Shown here in pieces: positions 35,274 to 42,578 of a stretch of 46,939 nt of DNA. The notes beneath the pieces were generated by a model. It did no database searches. It saw only the letters and a program-made list of their open reading frames with translations, and had not been told where the DNA came from. The position numbers were made by a program, and so were the translations under genes. The stretch comes from Acidimicrobiales bacterium (GTDB lineage Bacteria; Actinomycetota; Acidimicrobiia; Acidimicrobiales; Iamiaceae). Positions within the stretch are counted from its first letter, which is position 1; every line of letters starts with the position of its first letter. Where the stretch lies: NCBI GenBank assembly GCA_025463365.1, contig JAOBWM010000116.1:1-46939 (forward strand). Reading direction: 5' to 3'.

Positions 35274-36254
35274 CTACAGGCCCGCGACGACTGCGTCGCC
35301 GATCTCGGGGGTGGACGCGGTGAGGTCGGACACGGCCGAGCATGCCTTGCGGATGCGCTCGGCGGCGTCACCCTCGCCGAGCAGGTCGAGCATCATCGCC
35401 GCGCTCAAGATGGCCGCGATGGGGTTGGCCTTGGCCTGGCCGGCGATGTCGGGGGCCGAGCCGTGGACGGGCTCGAACATGGACGGGGCCTGCCGGCTCG
35501 GGTCGAGGTTGCCCGACGAGGCGAACCCGATGCCGCCCGACACGGCCCCACCGAGGTCGGTGAGGATGTCGCCGAAGAGGTTGTCGGTGACGATCACGTC
35601 GTAGCGCTGGGGCTCCTGCACGAAGTAGATGCAGGCGGCGTCGACGTGGTTGTAGCCGGTGGTGACCTCGGGGAAGTCGGCGGCGACGAGGTCGAACGTG
35701 CGCTGCCACAGATCCCCGGCGAAGGTGAGCACGTTGGTCTTGTGCTCCTACGTGAGGTGCTTGCGGGGCCGGCTCCGGGCCAGCTCGAACGCGTAGCGCA
35801 CCACCCGCTCGACGCCGAGGCGCGTGTTGACCGAGCCCTGGGTGGCGATCTCGTTGGCGGTGCCCTTGCGCAAGAAGCCGCCCTCGCCCGCGTAGGTGCC
35901 CTCGGTGTTCTCGCGGACCACGAAGAAGTCGATGTCCTTCGCCGGCAGCGAGAACGGCCGCAGGTTGACGTACTGGTCGAGCGCGAACCGCATCTTCAAC
36001 AGCAGGCCGCGCTCGATCACGCCGGTCTTCACCTCGGGGGTGCCGACGGCGCCCAGCAAGATCGCGTCGAAGCCGCGGAGCTCGTCGAGCGTCTCGTCGG
36101 GGAGCACCGTGCCGTCGCGCAGGTAGCGGGCCCCGCCGAGGTCGAAGTCGGTGGTGTGGAGCTCGACCCCCGCGGCACGGACGACCTTGAGGGCCTCGGC
36201 CACCACCTCGGGACCGATCCCGTCGCCCCCGATCACTGCGATCCTGTGTGCCAC
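35274..36254 (-). pseudogene. leuB: 3-isopropylmalate dehydrogenase gene with an in-frame TAG
   Basis: Both halves are clear LeuB: first [31 protein letters not shown] and [12 protein letters not shown], then [35 protein letters not shown] and [12 protein letters not shown]. They are in the same frame but separated by TAG at 35748-35750 (codon 169 of 327), between RKHLT and EHKTN. Homologues have a sense codon there. The TAG lies in TAGGAG, and a GTG follows 12 nt later (35732), so a separate C-terminal piece of 152 residues could be started. The GTG at 36254 with GGAG upstream is taken as the start. TAG ends several other genes here, so it is an ordinary stop. Possible explanations are pseudogene, sequencing error or two-piece expression. 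Confidence 0.85.
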
Positions 36255-36343
36255 CTGCTTGCTCCGTTTCTTCCTGCTCGACTCACGACTGCTCACGACT
36301 TCAGGCCCGACCACCGTGGCCGACCCCCGCCCACAACGACAAA

Positions 36344-36365
36344 GCCGCCCACCGAAGTGGACGGC
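36344..36365 (-). terminator. Attenuator hairpin in the leuB leader
   Basis: On the minus strand GCCGTCCAC-TTCG-GTGGGCGGC (9 bp, one G-U pair, UUCG tetraloop) is followed by TTTGTCGTTGT. It is 90 nt upstream of leuB in a divergent gap where no gene needs an end, so regulated premature termination is likely. Confidence 0.7.
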
Positions 36366-36370
36366 TCGAG

Positions 36371-36396
36371 GCGCACACCGACGTTTCGGCGTGCGC
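36371..36396 (-). promoter_or_regulatory. Upstream hairpin at the leader peptide stop
   Basis: An 11-bp stem with one G-U pair and a 4-nt loop (GCGCACGCCGA / TCGGTGTGCGC) begins at the last base of the leader peptide stop codon. It could act as pause structure or compete with the attenuator. Confidence 0.5.
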
Positions 36397-36431
36397 TATC
36401 CGATGGCGATCACCCGGTGGGGACACGACAC
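36396..36431 (-). CDS. Leader peptide of the leuB-ilvE-cimA operon
   Basis: GTG start, 11 residues (MSCPHRVIAIG), TAG stop. TACACT lies 7 nt upstream, which suggests leaderless translation. It contains Val-Ile-Ala-Ile directly before the stop and the first hairpin, the expected layout of ribosome-mediated attenuation by branched-chain amino acids; Ile codons fit an operon with citramalate synthase. A longer in-frame ATG exists upstream of the promoter and is less likely. Confidence 0.55.
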   Translation of the reverse strand: MSCPHRVIAIG

Positions 36432-36438
36432 GGCGACG

Positions 36439-36444
36439 AGTGTA
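36439..36444 (-). promoter_or_regulatory. -10 box of the leuB leader
   Basis: TACACT on the minus strand, 7 nt before the leader GTG at 36431. TTGCCC lies 19 nt upstream as a poor -35. Confidence 0.45.
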
Positions 36445-36524
36445 GGCCTCGCCTCGGGCTCCCGGGCAAGCATCTCCGGGCCGAGTAGCTTCGGAAACCC
36501 TCGACCCTCCGGAGGTGACCCGTG

Positions 36525-37148
36525 ATGCCACCGGCCTGCGCCATCTGCGGCTCCCCGCTCCCCACCGTCCCTGCGGATACCGCCCACCCCGAGCGGTGCC
36601 CCGCGTGTGCGGCGCGCGCCGTCGGCGCGCCCGGTCCCACCAGTGCGGTCGCCCCGCCTCCGCAGGGTGGCTGGGGCGCGCCTCCGCCACCGATCTCGGC
36701 CCCGCTCGTCGTCAAGGTGCGCCTGCTCGACGCGCTGCTCACCGGCATCGCCGCTGCCGCCGTCGGCGGGGTCGCCTGGTGGGCCATCGTCGCCCTGAGC
36801 GGCAGCCAGTTCCCGTACCTGGCGCTGATCGTGGGCATCCTCGCTGGCCAAGGGGTGCTCGTCGGCGCTCGCAAGGGAGGCCCGCTCCAGGGCGCCCTCG
36901 CCGCCGGGTTCTGCTTGGTCGCACTGGTGGTGGCCGAGTACTTCGTGGCCCGCTCGCTCGCCATCTCGCAGGCAGCCGACGCCGGCCAGCACCTCGACGT
37001 GCCGCTGTGGCAGGGCTTCAGCTTCGCCCGCGAGGTCGTGACCGAAGCGGTGAAGGCCGACAAGCTGGTCGGGTTGTTCTGGGGCATCGCCGTGATCGCC
37101 GCCGCGGTCACCGCCGGCGCCCCCTCCCGGCGTCCCGCCATCGGATGA
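36525..37148 (+). CDS. Zinc-ribbon membrane protein of unknown function
   Basis: 207 residues. The N-terminus has CAIC and CPAC knuckles (about residues 5-8 and 26-29), a likely zinc ribbon, then a Pro/Gly linker and four hydrophobic segments (LLDALLTGIAAAAVGGVAWW, YLALIVGILAGQGVLVG and two more). Similar zinc-ribbon membrane proteins are common but undefined. GGAGGTGA lies 6 nt before the ATG. TAGCTT (36486-36491) may be its -10. It is 40 nt upstream of greA. Confidence 0.75.
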   Translation: MPPACAICGSPLPTVPADTAHPERCPACAARAVGAPGPTSAVAPPPQGGWGAPPPPISAPLVVKVRLLDALLTGIAAAAVGGVAWWAIVALSGSQFPYLALIVGILAGQGVLVGARKGGPLQGALAAGFCLVALVVAEYFVARSLAISQAADAGQHLDVPLWQGFSFAREVVTEAVKADKLVGLFWGIAVIAAAVTAGAPSRRPAIG

Positions 37149-37176
37149 CCCCTGGGAGGCCATCCGGCCGACGACC

Positions 37177-37182
37177 TAGGCT
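37177..37182 (+). promoter_or_regulatory. -10 box, leaderless start of greA
   Basis: TAGGCT lies 6 nt before the ATG at 37189, inside a small inverted repeat (CGACGA, 7 nt, TCGTCG). Confidence 0.5.
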
Positions 37183-37188
37183 CGTCGG

Positions 37189-37659
37189 ATGGCTGACAAG
37201 GTTTCGCTCTCCCAGGCGGCGTTCGACCGTCTGAAGGAAGAGCACGACGATCTGGTGACCCGGGGGCGGATCGACATCGCCCGCAAGATCGAGACGGCCC
37301 GTGAGCTGGGCGATCTCTCCGAGAACGGCGACTACCACGCCGCCAAGGAGGAGCAGGGGAAGATGCACGGCCGCATCCTCCACCTGGCGAACCTCATCGA
37401 GAACGCCGAGATCGTGACCTCTGGCGACGCCGACGAGGTGCAGGCCGGCACGGTCATCGAGATCCGCTACGAGGGCGACGACGACGTCGAGCGGTACCTG
37501 CTCGGGTCCATCGAGGAGCGCGTCGAAGGCCTCGAGGTCATGTCGCCGGGCTCGGCGCTCGGCACCGCGCTGCTCGGCCACAAGGTCGGCGACGTGGTCG
37601 AGTACGAGACCCCCACCGGAGCGAAGCTCAAGGTCGAGATCGTCAGCGTCGGCGAGTAG
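37189..37659 (+). CDS. greA: Transcription elongation factor GreA
   Basis: 156 residues. The N-terminal coiled coil with the tip ARELGDLSENGDYHAAKEEQ carries the acidic residues that reach the RNA polymerase active centre; the C-terminal FKBP-like domain ends SALGTALLGHKVGDVVEY. It rescues backtracked polymerase by RNA cleavage. Convergent with the radical SAM gene, 21 nt apart, without a clear terminator. Confidence 0.95.
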   Translation: MADKVSLSQAAFDRLKEEHDDLVTRGRIDIARKIETARELGDLSENGDYHAAKEEQGKMHGRILHLANLIENAEIVTSGDADEVQAGTVIEIRYEGDDDVERYLLGSIEERVEGLEVMSPGSALGTALLGHKVGDVVEYETPTGAKLKVEIVSVGE

Positions 37660-37680
37660 CCGAGCCGGAGCCCGCGAGCG

Positions 37681-40182
37681 TCAGCTGACGGGATCCCACC
37701 GGCCGGTCATGTTGCGGGCCATCGCCCAGCCCAGCTCGGCGCTGTGGGTGTCGTCGATGCTCCGCCAGATCCCGAGCTGCGCACAGGTGTCCATCGGGTC
37801 GGAGACGACCAGGGTCGACGGGCCGAACGAGGCGAGGTCGGGACGACCGGTGCGATCCTGGGGGTGCTCGCGCACGTCGTGCAACCAGGCCACCACGTCG
37901 TGGGGAAGCTCGACCACATCGGGGAAGGCGCGCCCGCGATCGGGCAGCACGTGCTCCTGGAGCATGCGCACCGCCTGCCACTCGGTTCCCTCGGGGTCGA
38001 TGCCCCAGCACGCGACCAGCATCCGCTCGACCTGGTCGAACAGCAGGGGCCAGGTGCCGGGCGGGATGGTGTCGGAGGGGAAGCGCCCCAGCACCCACGC
38101 GAGCAGCGGGGCCTGCTCAGGCTGGGCCTCAACCTCGTGGCGCAGCCGGTCCAGCAGGTCGATCTCGCGGACCCCGGTCTGGTCGGTGAGCCAGCGGAGC
38201 ACCACCCGCAAGATGCCGTAGGTGTCGGCGGCGTGGAACGCGATGATCGCCCGATCCATCTCGGCCCGCTCGGCGGCGGTGTAGCTCTTCGTCGAGCGGA
38301 GCATGCCCCGCTCGTCGGTCTCGATCTGCCACTCCGCCCGGTACGAGGGTTCGTTCATCGGGCTGTTGGTGAGGAGCTGGGTGGGATAGGTCCGGGCCGT
38401 GATCTCCTGGTCGATCAGCTGCTGCATGTCGTTGAGCGTCGATGCGAGCGTTGCGCCCGGCAGGCCGAGCATGAGATCGCTGAAGATCGGGAGCTGCGCC
38501 TCGACGAACTGGGCACCGAGGCGCGCGTAGTCCGCCGTCTTGAGGTTCTTGCGGCGCGTGATCTGCAGGGTCGGCTCGTCGAAGGTCTGCACCGACATGA
38601 TCCCGTGCCCGTGCAGCCCGCCGGCGATGAGCGTGCTCACGATCGGTTCGAGGTGCTTGACGGTGTTCTTGGCGTAGTTCGTGAACATGGCGCGGGGGTA
38701 GCCGTAGGTCGCCCGAGCCTCGACGACCTTCTCGGCGATCGCCACGTCCCGCTCGAAGATGCCGAAGTTGGCGTCGGCCACGAGGACCACCTCCACCTTG
38801 GCCTTGGCCATCCACTCGATCTCGCCGAACACGCGGTCGAGGTCGTACTTGCGGATGCGCGAGAGGGTGGCCGAGCCCCAGTCGCAGAACGTGCACCCGT
38901 AGGGGCAGCCGCGGTTGGTCTCCAGGACGGCCATGGTGGCGGCACCCCCGTCCCAGGCATCGAAGATGCCGGTGAGGTACGGCGAGGGCACCACGTTGAG
39001 GTCTTCGAGCCGAGGCCGATCGGCCGTGCTGATCGGCTCGGCGCCGGGCGCCGGTCGGTAGGTGATGCCGGGCACCTCGGCGAGGGCGCGGAGGTCACCG
39101 TCGAGCTGTCCGGCGAGGGCGACCAGCAGCTCGGGGAGCGTGCCCTCGCCCTCGCCGTGGACGATGACGTCGACGGCGGGGTGGTCGTAGAAGAACTGCT
39201 CCCGATCGCCGTCGTACTTGGGGGCGTCAGGCCCACCGTGGATCACGACGCTGTGGGGGCTGGCCGTCTTGACCGTCGCCGAGATGACGAGGTTGGCCTC
39301 GAGGGACCAGATGTAGTCCGAGAACAAGAACACGCCGGGGCCAGCCGCGACGAGGCGCTTGATCGCCTTCGGGCGGATGTTCCAGTCCGGCACGAAGTCG
39401 TAGATCTCACCGAGCTTCCCGCCGTCGTGGGCGAGCGCCGCGCTGAACAACAACCCGATCCCGAGCGGCGGCATGGCCTTGGGGGCCGCCTCGATCCCGA
39501 ACACCGGCACCCGCCCGGCCCGAGGAGGCCGGGCCGCCAGGATCTCGTTCTGGCGCTTGATGCGGTGCCGCGACCCGTCGCGCATCGGCCCGGCGCCGTT
39601 CTCTCCGAGCATGCCGCGCTTGCGGGCCGGGAACGAGAAGCGCTCGCCGAGGAGGCCGACGGCGGCCAGGCGCGTGAGGAACGCGTCGCGGACCACGGCG
39701 TCGGCCACGAGCGGGTTCCCCGGAAGCCGGTCAGGGGTGACCGTGGCCCCGCGCCGGGGCAGGGCGAAGGTGCAGAGCAGGGCGGCCTCGTGGGCGTCGA
39801 GGACCAGCGGCTCGGCCGACGAGGGCACCCACACCACGTATCCGCGATCGGTCAGCATCGCCGGCAGCGGCAGCGGTGCCTGCAGGAGCACGTCGGGCGA
39901 GTAGGCAGCCGGCTCGGGTGCCAGGTACGCAACGCCGCGGTCGAGGGGAACCGGGCGGTCAGCAGGGACCGCGGCGAACCAGGTGCGAAGGCGTGCCGCC
40001 AACTCCTCGAGGCTCTCCCGGTCGGCGCCGTGCGTGGCCGCCAGCTCGACCGGATCGGGCTCGCGGCCGGCGGCGAGCTGCGCGGCGAGCACGAGACCCG
40101 CCTCGGTCGTCCCGATCGGTTCCGCGCCGACGAAGAGCACCGGGCCTTCGTGGTCGAGCAGCACCAACAACATCGGGTTCAC
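37681..40182 (-). CDS. B12-binding-type radical SAM enzyme with long N-terminal extension
   Basis: 833 residues. The radical SAM cluster motif is intact: NRGCPYGCTFCDWG (Cys 426, 430, 433). It is preceded by a cobalamin-binding-like Rossmann region (about 228-375: PPLGIGLLFSAAL, IHGGPDAP, VIVHGEGEGTLPELL) without the DxHxxG base-off motif. SPMNEP and a helical C-terminus of about 200 residues follow. The first 220 residues look like a separate domain, partly helix-turn-helix-shaped, that I do not recognise. Members of this class methylate unactivated carbons or rearrange rings. It lies 48 nt downstream of the ketosynthase start region's gene end and belongs to the same arm. Start GTG 40182 or ATG 40173. 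Confidence 0.85.
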   Translation of the reverse strand: MNPMLLVLLDHEGPVLFVGAEPIGTTEAGLVLAAQLAAGREPDPVELAATHGADRESLEELAARLRTWFAAVPADRPVPLDRGVAYLAPEPAAYSPDVLLQAPLPLPAMLTDRGYVVWVPSSAEPLVLDAHEAALLCTFALPRRGATVTPDRLPGNPLVADAVVRDAFLTRLAAVGLLGERFSFPARKRGMLGENGAGPMRDGSRHRIKRQNEILAARPPRAGRVPVFGIEAAPKAMPPLGIGLLFSAALAHDGGKLGEIYDFVPDWNIRPKAIKRLVAAGPGVFLFSDYIWSLEANLVISATVKTASPHSVVIHGGPDAPKYDGDREQFFYDHPAVDVIVHGEGEGTLPELLVALAGQLDGDLRALAEVPGITYRPAPGAEPISTADRPRLEDLNVVPSPYLTGIFDAWDGGAATMAVLETNRGCPYGCTFCDWGSATLSRIRKYDLDRVFGEIEWMAKAKVEVVLVADANFGIFERDVAIAEKVVEARATYGYPRAMFTNYAKNTVKHLEPIVSTLIAGGLHGHGIMSVQTFDEPTLQITRRKNLKTADYARLGAQFVEAQLPIFSDLMLGLPGATLASTLNDMQQLIDQEITARTYPTQLLTNSPMNEPSYRAEWQIETDERGMLRSTKSYTAAERAEMDRAIIAFHAADTYGILRVVLRWLTDQTGVREIDLLDRLRHEVEAQPEQAPLLAWVLGRFPSDTIPPGTWPLLFDQVERMLVACWGIDPEGTEWQAVRMLQEHVLPDRGRAFPDVVELPHDVVAWLHDVREHPQDRTGRPDLASFGPSTLVVSDPMDTCAQLGIWRSIDDTHSAELGWAMARNMTGRWDPVS

Positions 40183-40230
40183 GCCCTCCAGGTGGGCATC
40201 GGGGCCGGCAGGCGCCAGCCGGAGCCGCGG

Positions 40231-41451
40231 CTACGCGGCGGGTGGGGGGCCCATGACGATCGAACCGTTCTGGCCACCGAGGCTCAGCGAGTTCGACAGG
40301 GCGTACCCGGGCTCCCACGGACGGGGTGCGCCGACGACGATGTCCGCGGTGATCTCCGGGTCCGGGGTCTCGAAGTGCTGGGTCGGCGGGATCACGCGGT
40401 GGTGGATCGTGAGCGCGAGCGCCACCGCCTCGAGCCCCCCGGCCGCCGCGCCTGGATGGCCGGTGATCCCCTTGGTGGAGGTGAGGGCGGGGCCGCCGGA
40501 CCCGAAGAGGTCCATCGCCGCATCGGACTCGGCCTGGTCGTTGTGCTTGGTCGCGGTGCCGTGGACGTTGATGTGGCCGACGTCGGCGGGATCGACGCCG
40601 GCCTCGCGGAGGGCCAACGTCATGCACCGGCGGCTCCCCTCGCCGCGCGGGGCCGGTTGGATGAGGTCGTAGCCGTCGACCGTGTTGCCCGCGCCGAGCA
40701 CCTCGGCATAGATGTGCGCTCCTCGGGCTCGGGCCGCATCCAGGGTTTCGAGGCGCATCACGCCGGCGCCCTCGGAGAGGATGAAGCCCTGGCGATTGAG
40801 GTCGAAGGCCCGCACGACGGGCTCCTCGGTGTGGACGCGCAGGTTGAGCAGGCCGGCCGCCACCGGGTCCTCGAGGGCGTCATCACCCATGAGCGACGCC
40901 TCGCTGCCACCGGTGTAGGCGACGTCGGCCTGGCCGTAGCGGACGAGCCGGAACGCCTCACCGACGGCGTGGGTGCCGGATGCGCAGCCGCTGGCCACGC
41001 TGTAGGTGGTCCCCTTCGAGCCGAGGTCGAAGGCGATGTTGGCCGAGCCGGCGTTGCTCATGCAGATGACACCGCTCAGCAGGCTGACGCCCTCGCGGCC
41101 CTTGGCCTGGAACCCGAGGTAGCCCTCGATGATCAGGCCGGCATCCCCGTTCGCGGTTCCCATGACGACCGCCACCGCTTCGGGGTCGTCGACCGGCGAG
41201 CCTGCATCCTCGTGGGCCAGGCGACCGGCCGCCACCGCGATCTGGGCGAACCGGGCCGTGCGCTGCAGGCGACGGCGGTCGAGCCACCGGCGCGGCTCGA
41301 AGTCGAGCACCTTGCGATGCGTCGGGCCGGGATCCGGGGCCACCAGCGCCTGCCAGAACTCCTCGTGGCCCACGCAAGAACCGCTCAGGACGCCGAGCCC
41401 GGTGACCACCACGCGTCGGCCGATGCGTGGTTCGACCTCCGCGACGCTCAA
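40231..41451 (-). CDS. Beta-ketoacyl-ACP synthase (FabF-like ketosynthase 1)
   Basis: 406 residues from a TTG start with GGGGGA just ahead. The full Cys-His-His triad is visible: Cys156 in VASGCASGT, His297 in NVHGTATKHND and His332 in GITGHPGAAAG, with Lys327. GGSEASLMGDD and FDLNRQGFILSEGAGV are standard blocks. It should extend an ACP-bound chain by decarboxylative condensation. No acyltransferase or malonyl loader is seen, so malonyl-ACP from primary metabolism would be needed. The divergent SDR gene is 91 nt away. Confidence 0.92.
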   Translation of the reverse strand: MSVAEVEPRIGRRVVVTGLGVLSGSCVGHEEFWQALVAPDPGPTHRKVLDFEPRRWLDRRRLQRTARFAQIAVAAGRLAHEDAGSPVDDPEAVAVVMGTANGDAGLIIEGYLGFQAKGREGVSLLSGVICMSNAGSANIAFDLGSKGTTYSVASGCASGTHAVGEAFRLVRYGQADVAYTGGSEASLMGDDALEDPVAAGLLNLRVHTEEPVVRAFDLNRQGFILSEGAGVMRLETLDAARARGAHIYAEVLGAGNTVDGYDLIQPAPRGEGSRRCMTLALREAGVDPADVGHINVHGTATKHNDQAESDAAMDLFGSGGPALTSTKGITGHPGAAAGGLEAVALALTIHHRVIPPTQHFETPDPEITADIVVGAPRPWEPGYALSNSLSLGGQNGSIVMGPPPAA

Positions 41452-41529
41452 CGATCCCCCTTCGCCTTCATGGGGCCAGTCAACCACAGCGCCCCCGCCC
41501 TTCCCCTCGGGGCGGCCCGCCCCGGCCGG

Positions 41530-41535
41530 TAAGGT
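41530..41535 (+). promoter_or_regulatory. -10 box, leaderless start of SDR 1
   Basis: TAAGGT lies 7 nt before the GTG at 41543. It would start the plus-strand arm of the carrier-protein cluster. Confidence 0.45.
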
Positions 41536-41542
41536 GCCCGCC

Positions 41543-42277
41543 GTGCCGGGGAACGACGGGTCGGGCCGCGTCGCCCTGGTCACCGGGGCCAGCGGATCGA
41601 TCGGGTCGGCCTGCGCGACCCGGCTGCGAGCGGACGGCTTCACCGTGGTCTCCGGGTGGCGGTCCACGCCACCCGCCGCCGGCCCGGCGGTGCGCTTCGA
41701 CGTGACCGACGCTGACGCGGTCGGCGCCGCGGTCGATGAGGTGGAGGCCGAGATCGGCCCGATCCACGTCGTGGTGGCCAACGCCGGCTGGGCCCACCTG
41801 GACCTGGCCATCCGCACCCCTCCGGAGCGGTTCCGGGCCGTCGTGGACGCCAACCTCACGGGTGCGTTCCTCGTGACCCGGGCGGCACTCGGTCCGATGC
41901 TGCGCCGCCGGGCCGGGCGCATCGTCCTCATGGGCTCGGTCGCCGGGTTGTGGGGCGTGCCCGGGGTCGCGTCCTACAGCGCGTCCAAGGCCGGCCTCCA
42001 CGGCCTGGCCCGCTCGCTCGCCCGCGAGGTCGGGTCCCGGTCGATCACGGTGAACGTGGTGGCGCCCGGCCTGCTCGACAACGCCGTGACCCGCATCGAC
42101 GACCAACGCCCGGTGAGCAAGGTGACGTCCGACTGGATCGCGACCACCCCCTTGCAGCGGGCTGGCACGCCGGAGGACGTAGCGGGCACCGTCAGCTTCT
42201 TGGCCTCGGATCGAGCCAGCTTCGTGACCGGCACCGTGATCCCCGTCGACGGCGGGTTCTCCATGGGGATCGGCTGA
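41543..42277 (+). CDS. Short-chain dehydrogenase/reductase 1 (FabG-like)
   Basis: 244 residues. Cofactor loop TGASGSIG (14-21), NAG (80-82), Asn104 and catalytic Ser132, Tyr145 and Lys149 (YSASK) are all intact, and the end FVTGTVIPVDGGFSMG is typical of FabG. It probably reduces beta-ketoacyl-ACP made by the neighbouring ketosynthase with NADPH. A second in-frame GTG (41534) exists, but the chosen one fits the -10 spacing. Confidence 0.9.
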   Translation: MPGNDGSGRVALVTGASGSIGSACATRLRADGFTVVSGWRSTPPAAGPAVRFDVTDADAVGAAVDEVEAEIGPIHVVVANAGWAHLDLAIRTPPERFRAVVDANLTGAFLVTRAALGPMLRRRAGRIVLMGSVAGLWGVPGVASYSASKAGLHGLARSLAREVGSRSITVNVVAPGLLDNAVTRIDDQRPVSKVTSDWIATTPLQRAGTPEDVAGTVSFLASDRASFVTGTVIPVDGGFSMGIG

Positions 42278-42288
42278 TACCCCGCGGG

Positions 42289-42294
42289 TACCAT
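42289..42294 (+). promoter_or_regulatory. TACCAT box ahead of ACP 1
   Basis: GGTACCATCGCC occurs here and again ahead of the second ACP gene (44704-44715), pointing to a duplicated promoter element with TACCAT as -10. Confidence 0.35.
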
Positions 42295-42329
42295 CGCCGG
42301 CGCATCAGATCGGCTCAGTGGGGAAGCAC

Positions 42330-42578
42330 ATGGACCAGACAACGTTCGAGTGGGTGCGGGGTCGGTTCGCGGAGGTCCTCGAGCTCGACCCGGCCGAGAT
42401 CTCGAAGAACAGCCGGTTCGCCGACGACCTCGACGCCGACAGCATCGACCTCATCGAGGTCGTCAACAGCGCCGAACACAGCCTCGGCGTGACCATGGCC
42501 GAAGAGGAGCTCTACGACCTCGAGACCGTCGGGCAGCTCGTCGACGCCATCGACCGACACCGTGCGGTCGGCGAATGA
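42330..42578 (+). CDS. Acyl carrier protein 1
   Basis: 82 residues. Phosphopantetheine serine is Ser38 in DLDADSIDLIEVV; helix II and the acidic faces are normal for a dissociated FAS/PKS ACP. The ATG is chosen with GGGGAA 4 nt upstream; a GTG at 42318 would add four residues. ATGA overlap with the methyltransferase links the two genes. It is not next to fabD/fabH, so it is a dedicated carrier. Confidence 0.93.
   Translation: MDQTTFEWVRGRFAEVLELDPAEISKNSRFADDLDADSIDLIEVVNSAEHSLGVTMAEEELYDLETVGQLVDAIDRHRAVGE
42342..42562 (+). repeat. Copy 1 of the duplicated ACP gene segment
   Basis: 221 nt that differ from 44750-44970 at about 8 positions (counted by eye, near 96% identity), without gaps. 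Confidence 0.9.

Noticed and set aside
35748-35750. TAG in leuB as pyrrolysine or other recoding
   Set aside because: TAG ends several other genes here, LeuB has no known recoded residue, and no recoding element is visible.
36341-36444. T-box riboswitch ahead of leuB
   Set aside because: No T-box consensus (TGGNACCGCG) or specifier stem was found; the peptide-hairpin layout fits attenuation better.
37679-37690. Palindrome CGTCAGCTGACG as greA terminator
   Set aside because: It has no loop or U tract and lies over the end of the convergent gene.
37744-41532. A 1262-codon open frame on the + strand
   Set aside because: It is antisense to the radical SAM and ketosynthase genes, rich in Arg/Gly/Ala/Val/Asp with no domain pattern; a GC-rich shadow.
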